Shown here: one piece after another, positions 23,723 through 33,245 of the stretch
How the letters are laid out: each line of letters starts with the position of its first letter
Numbering within the stretch: the stretch's first letter is position 1
Source of the DNA: Cunninghamia lanceolata
Lineage: Eukaryota > Streptophyta > Pinopsida > Cupressales > Cupressaceae
DNA length: 64,000 nucleotides
Reading direction: 5' to 3'
Assembly (NCBI GenBank): GCA_027924645.1
Contig: BSBN01000037.1
Span: forward strand, 1,178,001-1,242,000
The notes under the pieces: generated by a model
Databases searched by the model: none
The model's input: the letters and a program-made list of their open reading frames with translations, nothing else
What the model was told of the DNA's origin: nothing
Translations under genes and position numbers: made by a program

Positions 23723-24659
23723 ATCTCCCACTTAACATCATACACTATAAATATATCTATAGGCAAACATAAATCAACTAAATACAAGATACAAGGCCCA
23801 TGGCCTCCTTGCACCAAGTGAACTATTTTTGTGCTCAAAAGCTTGGTAAGAGAATCTATAACATTCTCCTAAGTGTAAACCTTATTCAACTCTATCTGTC
23901 CATTTGCAATCATTTCATGAACAAAATGATATTAAACATCCACATGCTTAGTCCGAGCCTGATACATAGGATTCTTTTCTAAATAAATTACACTTTGTCT
24001 ATCATAAACAATCTGACTTGCCCTGCAATCAAAACCAATACTTGCACACAATTTTTATAACTAAACTACCTCTTTAGAGATATAGGTAGTAACCATATAC
24101 TCTACTTCGATAGTGGATAAAGCAATTGTGGGTTGCCTCTTACTCATCCAACTCACTACACCTCCAAACAAAGTAAATACATACCCACTAGTGGACCTTC
24201 AAATATCCAAGTCACATGCCCAATTTGCATCAACAAAACCCTATATGTCCAATGTCTTATCCACACTGTTAAAACCAAATTAAAATAAACAATAATCAAA
24301 AGTACCTTGCAAATATCTTAACACCCTTTTCACATAATTCCAATGCTCTATAGCAGGGTTAGACATGAACATGCTCAATACTCCCACTACTTTGGTAATA
24401 TCTAGACTAGTTGCACAATTACATGCATCAAACTACTTACTGCATTAGCATATGGCACATAGGACATATCCTCAAAATCATTTTCATTCTTGAGACTTAT
24501 ATCTAAAGTAATCTTAGTGGCAACAAGTAAAGGAATTCTAACTGGCTTACAGTCATGCACGCTAATTTTGTACAAAATAGTATCAACATACTTATTCTAA
24601 GATAACTAGAGTCTTTTTATGTACATGATCCCTCCTTATTTGCATTCCCAATATGTACC
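23723..24659 (-). pseudogene. Ty1-copia pol, C-terminal RT and RNase H part
   Basis: Minus-strand translation gives LGMQIRRDHVHKKTLVILE near 24,650, then [76 protein letters not shown], and finally KHVDVQYHFVHEMIANGQIE and NVIDSLTKLLSTK. These are the end of reverse transcriptase and the RNase H domain of a Ty1-copia polyprotein. Many stops. The reading continues across the inserted 12.2-kb element: removing it and one copy of GTACC joins this to 36,841-37,375 as RYILGMQIRRD, the normal copia motif. Confidence 0.85.
24655..24659. repeat. target-site duplication GTACC, left copy
   Basis: GTACC stands immediately before the left LTR and again at 36,841-36,845 immediately after the right LTR, marking the integration site inside the older copia element. 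Confidence 0.9.
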
Positions 24660-27600
24660 TGTTGTGATGTTCACAACACGCCCCATTTTGCTCCTTAGCA
24701 AAACGAGGACCCCTGCTGATGTCTTGCTTTTTGCTTCTGCTTGTGTTTTTTCTGCTTTCTGGCAGTCTGGTAAAAATGAAGGTCAGGTGCATCATCATCA
24801 TGATATTGCATAGGGTAGGTCATCGTCATGAGGTCTGTTTGTCAAAGTTCATATTTTGTTTCTGTGACCTCATATTTTGAAAGAGCTTGAAATTTCATGC
24901 AGGTTTGCCTTTTACTTCACTTGAAAATTCGACCATATGTGAAAGTTATGCACGGTCAAAGTCTTGGTCAAACCTGATATTCGCAGGAGCATCATCATTT
25001 TATTTTTTATTCTAAGTCATGTTGACAGGATCATCATGATCTTCGCATTATGTAGCATCATGATATCTTTTAGGAAGGTTATATTATAAACTCGGTTTTG
25101 CTGAAGAGCATCATCATCATCATATTTAAACCCCCCCCCGATAATATCCTGAGGTCCAATTATCATGATGACATTAACTTTAAGTCGAGGTAAGTTCCCC
25201 CCGTCGAGCGGCCTTTGTATCGCGAGCATCATCATGATATCCTTGCATCGCCTGATCTTAAAATATCATGTTGATGGTATAGGATCACCCTGACTTAACA
25301 AAATCACCTTCGGCATATTTACATGCGCACGTTCAAAACCTATTGGAGGGTCATCATCATGATATTTGCTGGCATTCGAAATATGATGATGACGACGACT
25401 TCATATCCTCCTGGTCTCCCTTTCGCAAGGTCGTCATCATGATATTTGCTGGACTTCGAAATATGATGATGACGGCTTCTTGATCATCATCCTGATCTTT
25501 CACAGAACATTCGCTGAAATTCGCTTAGTGAAGACATCATCATGATAATTTCAAAGGAGGATCATCATCTTCATATCCTCCTGATATCCGTTTGCCGAAA
25601 TATCCTGATGATCAGCCTATCTATTAAGAAGGGTTCGATATTACATTTCTCAACAGCATCATCATATTTTGTAATATCACCCTAGCCGAAATATCATGAT
25701 GACCAACTTATCCTTGTGCTTCGAAGACAAAGTATCATGATGATGTCATCATGATAAATCGATGAGAAGTAAATATCCTGATGATCAGCATCATCATATT
25801 TTGCAATATCACCCTGGCCCGAATATGATGATGACGTCATCATCATTCTTTATCCTGTCCTGATTGTCAAGATCATCATGATCTTGTTTGTTCGCCCGAT
25901 ATTTCGCCAAGTCCTCCTGCCGATGAAATGCAACCTTTTGAGAACATCCTGATGATCATCATCATCATATTTTTATCCTGATCATGATCATCATCATCAC
26001 ATTTTCCCTTCGGCAGGATATTTTCCAAACATGATCCGGTTGGCGAAATATCATGATGACGTCATGTTCCAAGTTTAACAAAGGACCCGAATATCATGAT
26101 GACGTCATCCCGATCTAATAAACGAAGAACCAATATCCTCCTGATGACCAACAACATCATCATCTTTTCTTTCAGCAGGATATTTTCCAAAACCCCCGAT
26201 CCGGTTCCCAATTATGATGATGATGTCTTCTTCTATGTTCGACAGAAGCTAATATCCTGATGATCATCATCATCATCTTTTTTCCTTCAAACAGGATATA
26301 TTTTTCAAGCACGATCCGGCTCCCGATCATGATGATGACGTCTTATTCCAAGTTCGACACCAGCCGCAAATATGATGATGATCTTCATCATGCTGATTTT
26401 TCTCGAGAGGGTTACCTTGGCCGCGAAAGGGTCATATTCACTTCATCATCCTGATCATGCCCCTCAGGTAACCCGATAGTGCCACTATCCCCCTGATCTT
26501 AACCGAATATGATGATGACGTCATCCTTAGCATTTCAATGAAGCCCGAATATCATGATGACGTCACCGTCATCTTCCTCTCCTCGACAGCATGATTATAT
26601 TCGCATCCCCCTATTCTTCTTCAACATGATGATGATGATGTTGTAGTTCTTTTCTCCAATGTGCGGAAGTGAATATCATGATGATGAGGTATATCGACTA
26701 ACCTGTTTTTTTGACGCACCGACTGCGAATATCATGCCGATGGGCGGGAAATGAAGCGGTGGAGTTTTGAAGTGTTTTTTTTGGCGCCTCTGACATTTTT
26801 TCAGTCAGCGATGGTTGACCCATCAATTTTGAGCAGCTTGGGCGCATTTTTGACGCGTTTTGAGCGGATTTTTGATCTGATTTCCGCGATCTTGCGCTGT
26901 CACTTGGATTTAAACGCTTATTCTATTTTCATGCTGTTTTTTTGTCATAAATGGAATACTTATTGCTGGTCTTGTCTTGCAGGCTTGCAGTTGAGGAAGC
27001 AGCTGGAAAGTCAATACAGTGACCTCATGGAGGCAGAAGATCAGATCTCAGGAGCAAGAAGATAGAGATGAAATGCAAAAGTCAAAGCCATTCAAGTGAA
27101 GAGGAAGGTCGCAGCTGAAGATATTATTGCAAAAGACAGACAGAAGTTATTGCCCAGCTGCTGGAACTTCTCAGAAGGGGCAATATTTCGCCCAGATTTG
27201 ACCACTGTTCTGAGATATTTTTTGAGAACTGGTTCACCTGCATTTATTGCTGTAACTAGAGGTTTGAACCAGGGGTTCAGTTAGGTTTTTTTGCTGTAGT
27301 GAGGACAATCAGGATGTTATATATTGTGCCTCTCTACACTGTAATACTTTACAACAGGGGCTACACACAGAGATTTTAGGAAAATACAGCAGGATAGCTT
27401 AGCATAGTTTAGAGTAGAAGAAGGAGGTCGCCTGTTTGTCTGCAGTAAGGTGCGCGTGGAATGTCTGGCTGCCTTACTGTATCTGTAAAGCTTGTAAGTT
27501 CTCTGTAGTATGATCAATGAAACTAAGAGTCATTCTTACATTGTAAATCATGTATGGCTATTCGTTTCTAATGCAATAGAATCTGGAGTTCTGCATCTAT

Positions 27601-28256
27601 CTTCTGAGTGTTCTCCTGCTCTTCTTTGTGTTTTGAAATATCTTCTTTGAGAGCTTGCAATTTTAAATGTATGTTTGTGAAAATGCTCAGGACTTACATT
27701 TAAGGTTTCTACTGTGGATTTGATCAGATTACTGTGGTATTTACATAGTGGATAACAGAAACACTTAGATCCTTCGGTAGATTAGATGAAGTATAGATTA
27801 GATCTCTCTAACTTTTCCCAACCCATCTGAATTATCTAGCTAAAAACGCAGAAATCTAAAGGAAATTGTCTCAAATCTGAAGAAGCATGCGTAACAGAGT
27901 CTAAGTAGACAGTTTCCATAAGTACATAAAGAAGGAAGCTGCATAAATCAAAGAAAAACATCTGAAACTTGCAGCACAGTAGCACCTTTATGCAAAGGAA
28001 TGAAGAGCATTGACCTATCTCATGACCTCTTTGCATATTCTTAGGCCAGTAAACCACAGAACAAACCTAAACTACGTAAGGCCCCTTGAACATTACAGCT
28101 TCACATTGACCAACTGAACTTGACCAACCGAACCATTGTAGACTTGGGATTAGTTGAATCACCAAATGATTCCTTCTTGTCTTTCAAGTATAGTTTCAGT
28201 TCATGTCATGTGAATTTTAACTTATTGTTATGATTGCATCAAAACAGTCATCAACA
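24660..28256 (+). repeat. left (5') LTR, 3,597 bp
   Basis: Starts TGTTGTGATGTTCACAACAC and ends CAGTCATCAACA. The first 2 kb is occupied by ATCATCATGATGATG-type repeats (described separately). The later part, 26,750-28,256, is ordinary sequence that includes a splice-acceptor-like cttgcag at 26,976-26,982, and a candidate polyadenylation region around 27,510-27,580 (atcaatgaaact, aatgcaatagaatc). Transcription start and poly(A) site are not demonstrable from sequence. Confidence 0.93.
24780..26710 (+). promoter_or_regulatory. ATCATCATGATGATG repeat field with TGACGTCA (bZIP-type) palindromes, left LTR
   Basis: Exact TGACGTCA occurs at 25,832-25,839, 26,057-26,064, 26,100-26,107, 26,516-26,523 and 26,558-26,565, each preceded by ATATCATGA or ATATGATGA. 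Many further ATCATCAT, ATGATGAT and ATCATGAT words fill the field. Longer degenerate units are visible: one centred on GGATATTTTCCAA, GATCCGG and GATGATGACGTC repeats at about 26,016, 26,176 and 26,293; another, beginning tcatcatcatgatatttgct, repeats at 25,350 and 25,432; and the segment around catcatcatattttg repeats at 25,652 and 25,787. TGACGTCA is the classical palindromic target of plant TGA/group-D and related bZIP factors, so an enhancer role is an inference from motif identity and LTR position. Confidence 0.7.
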
Positions 28257-28262
28257 GTTTTC

Positions 28263-28282
28263 TGGCGCTAGAAGGAGGGCCC
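28263..28282 (+). other. candidate primer binding site
   Basis: TGGCGCTAGAAGGAGGGCCC starts six bases after the left LTR. It begins TGG as needed to pair with a tRNA 3' CCA end, and TGGCGC matches the opening of PBSs seen in several plant Ty3-gypsy groups. I do not identify the tRNA. Confidence 0.6.
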
Positions 28283-28288
28283 GCCTGA

Positions 28289-31200
28289 GTTAGGTTTCAT
28301 TTCAAACTGGCTAACGACAGTAACAGAGTGACTAGGTCTAGGTCCAGTTCAGGAGATATATTTGTGCAACTACCTGATACAAGGCGAAGTAAAAGCCCTT
28401 TAATCTGGAATCCAAAGATATCGCAAGCAGGAAGTTCATCTGGAACACCTCCTGGGTCACCTTTTAACATCCGTAGTATTGTAAGTCCTGATAGATCACT
28501 GTTCAGATCTTTAAATCTTGGTTCAGGCACTTCTGGAGGTCTCAATCCTCCTCTAAATCCTAATCCACCAATCAATCCAGGTATTTCTGCAAGTTCAAGT
28601 CAAGCTCAAACACCTGCAATGGCTTATTTCGATGTCAATTCTCCCATATTCTTCAATGATTATCATGACATGCCAAAAAATCCGAAAAAGATATGTCCCA
28701 AATACCAGTTGCATCAAGACCCAGAAGATCATATTAGAATATTTAAGGAAGCATGTTTTAGGGCTATGTTAGAGCACGAGGATGTTGTGTGTAGGTTGTT
28801 TCCTTACACCTTTAATGAGCAGGCCTCTAGCTGGTATGTAAACTTACCCAATAGTTACATTTCTTCCTGGGCACTTATGGAAGAAGCATTTCTGTCAAGA
28901 TTTAGAGGACCCATTGACCCTTGTGCTTTGTATCATAAGTTGGCTGCTATAAAACGAGGTGAGGGAGAGCTAATTGATAATTTCAATGACAGATTCCAAA
29001 AGGCCTATTCTAGGCTAGCAGCCCCTTATACCATAGATGATGCTCCCTTGTTGGCTATGTACTATGCTGCCTTGGATCCTTTAACTGCCATGTTTGTCAA
29101 AAGGAAACCTGACATAGATTCAATATCCAGAGCCTATAAAGAAGCAGCCTCAGTCAACCAAGAAATGAGACATACAACTTACAGTCCATTTGGAGGAAAT
29201 TTTGGGGTGCAGAATCAGGCACACCCATGGAATGGAGTCCCTGTGCAGCATGCTCCACTAATAAATCCGGTTCCTTCTTACACACCTGTGTATAATCCTA
29301 CTCCAATCCAGGCTATAACTCCTTACACGGCTAGTACTTCCAATAACAGTCAAAATAATGGTCAACCTTTCTTCCAACTTCCTAGGGATGTAACTGTGGC
29401 AAAAGCACAAGAGGATAGGGAAGACATCAAAGAGATTACTGCACATTTGAAGAGATTAACAACCGAAGTGACACAGCTAAGAAATGAGAATCTCTATGGC
29501 AGAAGCAACCAAAACTACAATCCACCTCAAGGTCACAACCAAGGCCAAAATCAGAATTATAGTCTCAACCAGAACCAGCAGTACAATCAGAACCAAAACT
29601 ACAATCAGCATCAAGGCCCCAGTCAGGGGCAACCAATGCAAAATAGGGGGCCAGTGATAGATAATAGGACCTGGGGCAATAATAACAAGAACCAGAATCA
29701 ACCTAGGCCACCCAAGACATGGAACACTGGGCCCAACAACGGTACTCTGGCTTCTCCTTTCGAGAATACGGATAATCATGGTGCAAAACAAATAACTAAC
29801 ATACAAATGGCCAATACAGCACCCAAAAATTGGTGCAGATTTCACAATACTAATGCCCATGCTGAGCATGACTGTCCACAGTTCCACTTGGCAGCTAGTA
29901 TCTTCAACGTAGATGTACAGCCTCCTACCTCAGAATTTCTCATTCCTAAGGGTAATGAGGTAGTACCCTCAGAATATGACACAACATTAGTCTTAGAAAC
30001 GTTTACCTTTGCAACTGCAGAAGAGAGGGAGGATGAATTGCTAGAGGATGAACCATACTATTGTGAAAGTCTTTATCCCGAATCAGCCTTTGTGTTAAAT
30101 GCTTTTCAGTTTCCTTTTGAATATGAAAACGAGATATTAAATGAAACAGAGGAGGTGCAGGCCTTTCAACAGACAAATAAAAGCCACACCTACAATTTGA
30201 GGAACAACCCTAGGCCGGGAGGACCTTTCACCACTTCCACTCCTCCGAATAACATCAATACACCCCCAGATCAGAATGCTAGCAACAATCCTGCCATACT
30301 TAAAGCTAGTCAGCACACAAATAACGGAACAGTAGTGCAAAAGGATCAAACAAGTAAGACAGAAGCAGTAGAGACAACAAGACTAATGAATTACTTGTCA
30401 GAGGAAATAAAGAAAATGAAGGTCAGCATACCTCTAAATGAATTATTGAAGACCCCAGGGATTAGAAATGCTTTTTTAAAATCCCTAGATACATCCATAA
30501 CAAACATGGTGTCTGCTGATATAACTGTTCCTAGTAGTGATTCACCACCTAAGGAGAAAGGTAAGAAAGTTGAGCAGCCTTCCAACACAAATGTAGTAAT
30601 ACATGCGGATAAGAGGGATACTCAACCTTTCTTGTTAACTGTTAGGTTGTGTGGGAAGAATATACACAATTGCATGGTAGATTCTGGTGCTTCAGCCAAC
30701 GTAATGCCCTTAGGAATATGTAAAACTCTCGGGCTGACTCCCACCAAATCTGCCAAGGTTGTCACACAATTAGATAAGACCGAGGTTAGTGTGATAGGAG
30801 AACTCATGAACATACAGGTGCAGTTAGCTTCAGACCCTAGGGTGAGCCAAATCATTGACATCCAAGTAGTGGATATACCCGTAAATTACGGAATGTTGTT
30901 GAGTAGGGATTGGTCCAAGACATTAAACGGATATATGGCTACTGACTTTTCACACATGTGGTTACCATGGAGAGGCATCCCAAACCAGATCAGAATAAAG
31001 GCAGAGCCCAGAATGAAACATATGATAACAGAGTATAATCGAACTAATGAAATCTTATATGCTGCTGTTGAGCCAGGTGTCTATAGAGTTACCAACAATG
31101 GGACGCAGATTGAGGAGGTTATGATGTTAAACAGTAGAAAGAAGTGTGTCAGCAATAGAACAGCACTATTCATTAAGTCTGACGGAAATTCTTCAGATGA

Positions 31201-32254
31201 GGAAAACAATGCAATAGACAGATTTGGTCATGACATTAGACAAGAGGTGGAAGAGTGCGTTACATACAATTTCCCAGTCCAATATGTGTATAAGGTTGAA
31301 AGTTGGCAAGGAAGTGAGGAGATTATTAGGCGACAGGAGGATGCAGCAGCAACGGTCGTTAAATGTGTAGAGGATACAACGATGGAACCAATGCTAGGAA
31401 TAAAGGATAATAAAATCTCTCTCCAGGAGTCATGTGATGATTGTTGCAAGTTAATAGAAGCAGACTCCACACTGGACGATAACTGTGGGTCATCTGATGA
31501 ACAATTTTTGAAAGAAGAGGGTACAGAGGATCATGTAGCTGCTGTGCACAATCAGACATCACCCCCATACCATGTTGAAAATAAAACAGGGGAGTATTCC
31601 TATCAATCAAAAGATGTCATCCCACTTTTACTCTCAAGTGATTTAGAAATGATTAATTTCTGTATGTCAGATTATGATGATGAAGATACTTACTTAAGTG
31701 CTGATGTGCAGGAAACTAATGAGAACATTGAGAGATGTGCTAAATTTGAGGATAAACTGAACATCCAGAATGAAGGAACAAAGCTGGATGAAGATGAAGA
31801 AATGATACATCTAGAGTCATTCATCTTTCAACTTGAAAAAGGACTAGACATAGAGCTGGGCAATGAAAATGCAGAGCTAGATGAAGAGCCAGCTACTAAT
31901 AAACAAGTGTGTTCCACAGAGCTAAAGGCACATCAGGTTGTCTCTTTCCTTTCCTTAGTAAACAATGATAAATGCTATTTTGATTATGGAAATTCAAGAG
32001 ATAAGACATGCATATGGATTAATCATAAACCTGATGAGCAGCCTCAGTTACTAGTTAAGAGCTATTCTGATAAACACAATGAATCTAGAATATCAGATTT
32101 TTTTTCAGAATTCAAAGATAAATCTGCTAGGATGAGAACCATCACCAGTACCCTGTTACTCCTGCACAACCTAAAGAAATATGCAAGTAGGGGTGTTCTT
32201 GGGTCTTTTTTCCTGGGTTTCAGTTTGCCTTGGAGAGGCTGGTATATAGTCTGA
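28289..32254 (+). CDS. gag-protease polyprotein of the non-autonomous LTR element
   Basis: The frame is open from 28,289 to TGA at 32,252-32,254. No ATG occurs until 28,619 (MAYFDVNSPIF); at 28,328 a GTG stands in the context GTGACTAGG, probably an ATG lost by one transition, because the 97 residues after it are well formed. Counting from 28,328: Pro/Ser-rich leader; gag core about 120-290 (LFPYTFNEQASSWYVNLPNS, FLSRFRGPIDP); Gln/Asn-rich linker about 395-480; a CX2HX4HX4C knuckle near residues 503-516 (CRFHNTNAHAEHDC); aspartic protease with VDSGASANVMPLG, catalytic Asp at 785; then LLSRDWSKTLNGYMATDFSH, usual downstream of protease in plant Ty3-gypsy Tat-like elements. The last ~330 residues are acidic and unrecognised, and end in SLPWRGWYIV. 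No polymerase or integrase follows. An open frame this long implies recent selection or recent insertion. Confidence 0.9.
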   Translation, partial: VRFHFKLANDSNRVTRSRSSSGDIFVQLPDTRRSKSPLIWNPKISQAGSSSGTPPGSPFNIRSIVSPDRSLFRSLNLGSGTSGGLNPPLNPNPPINPGISASSSQAQTPAMAYFDVNSPIFFNDYHDMPKNPKKICPKYQLHQDPEDHIRIFKEACFRAMLEHEDVVCRLFPYTFNEQASSWYVNLPNSYISSWALMEEAFLSRFRGPIDPCALYHKLAAIKRGEGELIDNFNDRFQKAYSRLAAPYTIDDAPLLAMYYAALDPLTAMFVKRKPDIDSISRAYKEAASVNQEMRHTTYSPFGGNFGVQNQAHPWNGVPVQHAPLINPVPSYTPVYNPTPIQAITPYTASTSNNSQNNGQPFFQLPRDVTVAKAQEDREDIKEITAHLKRLTTEVTQLRNENLYGRSNQNYNPPQGHNQGQNQNYSLNQNQQYNQNQNYNQHQGPSQGQPMQNRGPVIDNRTWGNNNKNQNQPRPPKTWNTGPNNGTLASPFENTDNHGAKQITNIQMANTAPKNWCRFHNTNAHAEHDCPQFHLAASIFNVDVQPPTSEFLIPKGNEVVPSEYDTTLVLETFTFATAEEREDELLEDEPYYCESLYPESAFVLNAFQFPFEYENEILNETEEVQAFQQTNKSHTYNLRNNPRPGGPFTTSTPPNNINTPPDQNASNNPAILKASQHTNNGTVVQKDQTSKTEAVETTRLMNYLSEEIKKMKVSIPLNELLKTPGIRNAFLKSLDTSITNMVSADITVPSSDSPPKEKGKKVEQPSNTNVVIHADKRDTQPFLLTVRLCGKNIHNCMVDSGASANVMPLGICKTLGLTPTKSAKVVTQLDKTEVSVIGELMNIQVQLASDPRVSQIIDIQVVDIPVNYGMLLSRDWSKTLNGYMATDFSHMWLPWRGIPNQIRIKAEPRMKHMITEYNRTNEILYAAVEPGVYRVTNNGTQIEEVMMLNSRKKCVSNRTALFIKSDGNSSDEENNAIDRFGHDIRQEVEECVTYNFPVQYVYKVESWQGSEEIIRRQEDAAATVVKCVEDTTMEPMLGIKDNKISLQESCDDCCKLIEADSTLDDNCGSSDEQFLKEEGTEDHVAAVHNQTSPPYHVENKTGEYSYQSKDVIPLLLSSDLEMINFCMSDYDDEDTYLSADVQETNENIERCAKFEDKLNIQNEGTKLDEDEEMIHLESFIFQLEKGLDIELGNENAELDEEPATNKQVCSTELKAHQVVSFLSLVNNDKCYFDYGNSRDKTCIWINHKPDEQPQLLVKSYSDKHNESRISDFFSEFKDKSARMRTITSTLLLLHNLKKYASRGVLGSFFLGFSLPWRGWYIV

Positions 32255-33245
32255 TGGGGTAGTTGTTAGTTATTTTTTTTTTGTGTGTTCTTCTTTTGCT
32301 TTTTTCTTTTTTTAGGTTAGTTGTTTATAGCTTGTCTTCCGTTTGTTTTGTTTTTTTATTTCTTTCTGTTTGTACAGTTTTTTCTTTTGCTGTGTTGTTT
32401 GTACAGCCTGTTTGCTTGGTCTGTTTGTTGTCTCCTCAGCAGGGATCTTTATTTTACTGTAGAGTATTAGGGAGCAGAACTAGCAACCATTCAAAACAGT
32501 ATATAATTTAGGATATTCAGGTTAACCATTTGCAATTTACACATAACTTGTCACTGTCATGAATGTAGAGAGTTGTTCATCTTCTGAAGTTTCGTATTCA
32601 ATAAATGTGATTGAGAATTCGAAGCAGGTTTCTCACGATGACACACCTAAAATCCTTGGGTTTGTTGAACCTACCAGTGTAGATATTAGGTGAAAAATCA
32701 GAGGTCACCCTTGCTACCATTACAATTCTCAGCTTAATTTCAGCAAGTGTCCACTCCTTGCATCATCATGAAGTTACAAATTGCTATACCTTATGAGATC
32801 TTTCAAAATTAGAAAACAAAAAATAAATAAATAAATAAATAAAGCGGATTATACTGAAAATCCAGATTAAGCCATCTAAGTAACTCTACCGGGGCTATGG
32901 ACGCTCGCTGGCAGTGGGGCTCTACTTAGGAGAATTGTAACGATAACCTTGCCGGGGCTATAGACGCTCGCTGGCAGCAAGGCTCTATCCGGTCGGCTAT
33001 GAGGGAATATCCTCACCTACGTAGGCTAATGTCAGTCACTGGTTTGTTCAACCGATCTTCAAGATGAGGATAATTAATCACATGCACACAACTAAACTGA
33101 AAATGGAAATTCATGCATCTTTATTGAACACTTTGAGTCTCAAGCTGAATAGTAATTTACAGGAAAGATAGTTGGAAGTTATGAGTTCATTTCACCTAGT
33201 TTCCTTGAACACTCTGAATTTAATTGTTTTGTTTTGGTTGCTAGT
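32255..33245 (+). other. internal 3' untranslated region of the LTR element
   Basis: A T-rich tract (32,268-32,400) follows the stop. Two copies of a G+C-rich motif, ccggggctatggacgctcgc plus tggcagtggggctcta, lie at 32,888-32,924 and 32,951-32,987, 63 bp apart. An (AAAT)n run lies at about 32,818-32,843. The 30 bases before the right LTR are T-rich, so the expected polypurine tract is not evident; the nearest purine-rich run (ggaaagatagttggaag) is about 70 bp upstream at 33,162-33,178. Confidence 0.6.

Noticed and set aside
24780..26710. Treating the ATCATC/ATGATG field as a simple microsatellite or as a CRISPR-like array
   Set aside because: Units are interspersed with unique sequence, occur in both orientations and form longer degenerate repeats; spacing is irregular and there are no cas genes in this eukaryotic DNA.
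26751..27284. Open frames inside the LTR (MKRWSFEVFFLAPL..., QLESQYSDLMEAEDQ...)
   Set aside because: They are short, lie in the LTR and lack recognisable domains. A splice-like cttgcag is present, but I cannot support a gene.
28297..31610. Minus-strand frames opposite the gag-protease gene
   Set aside because: They are shadows of the 1,300-codon + strand frame, which contains the gag, knuckle and protease motifs.
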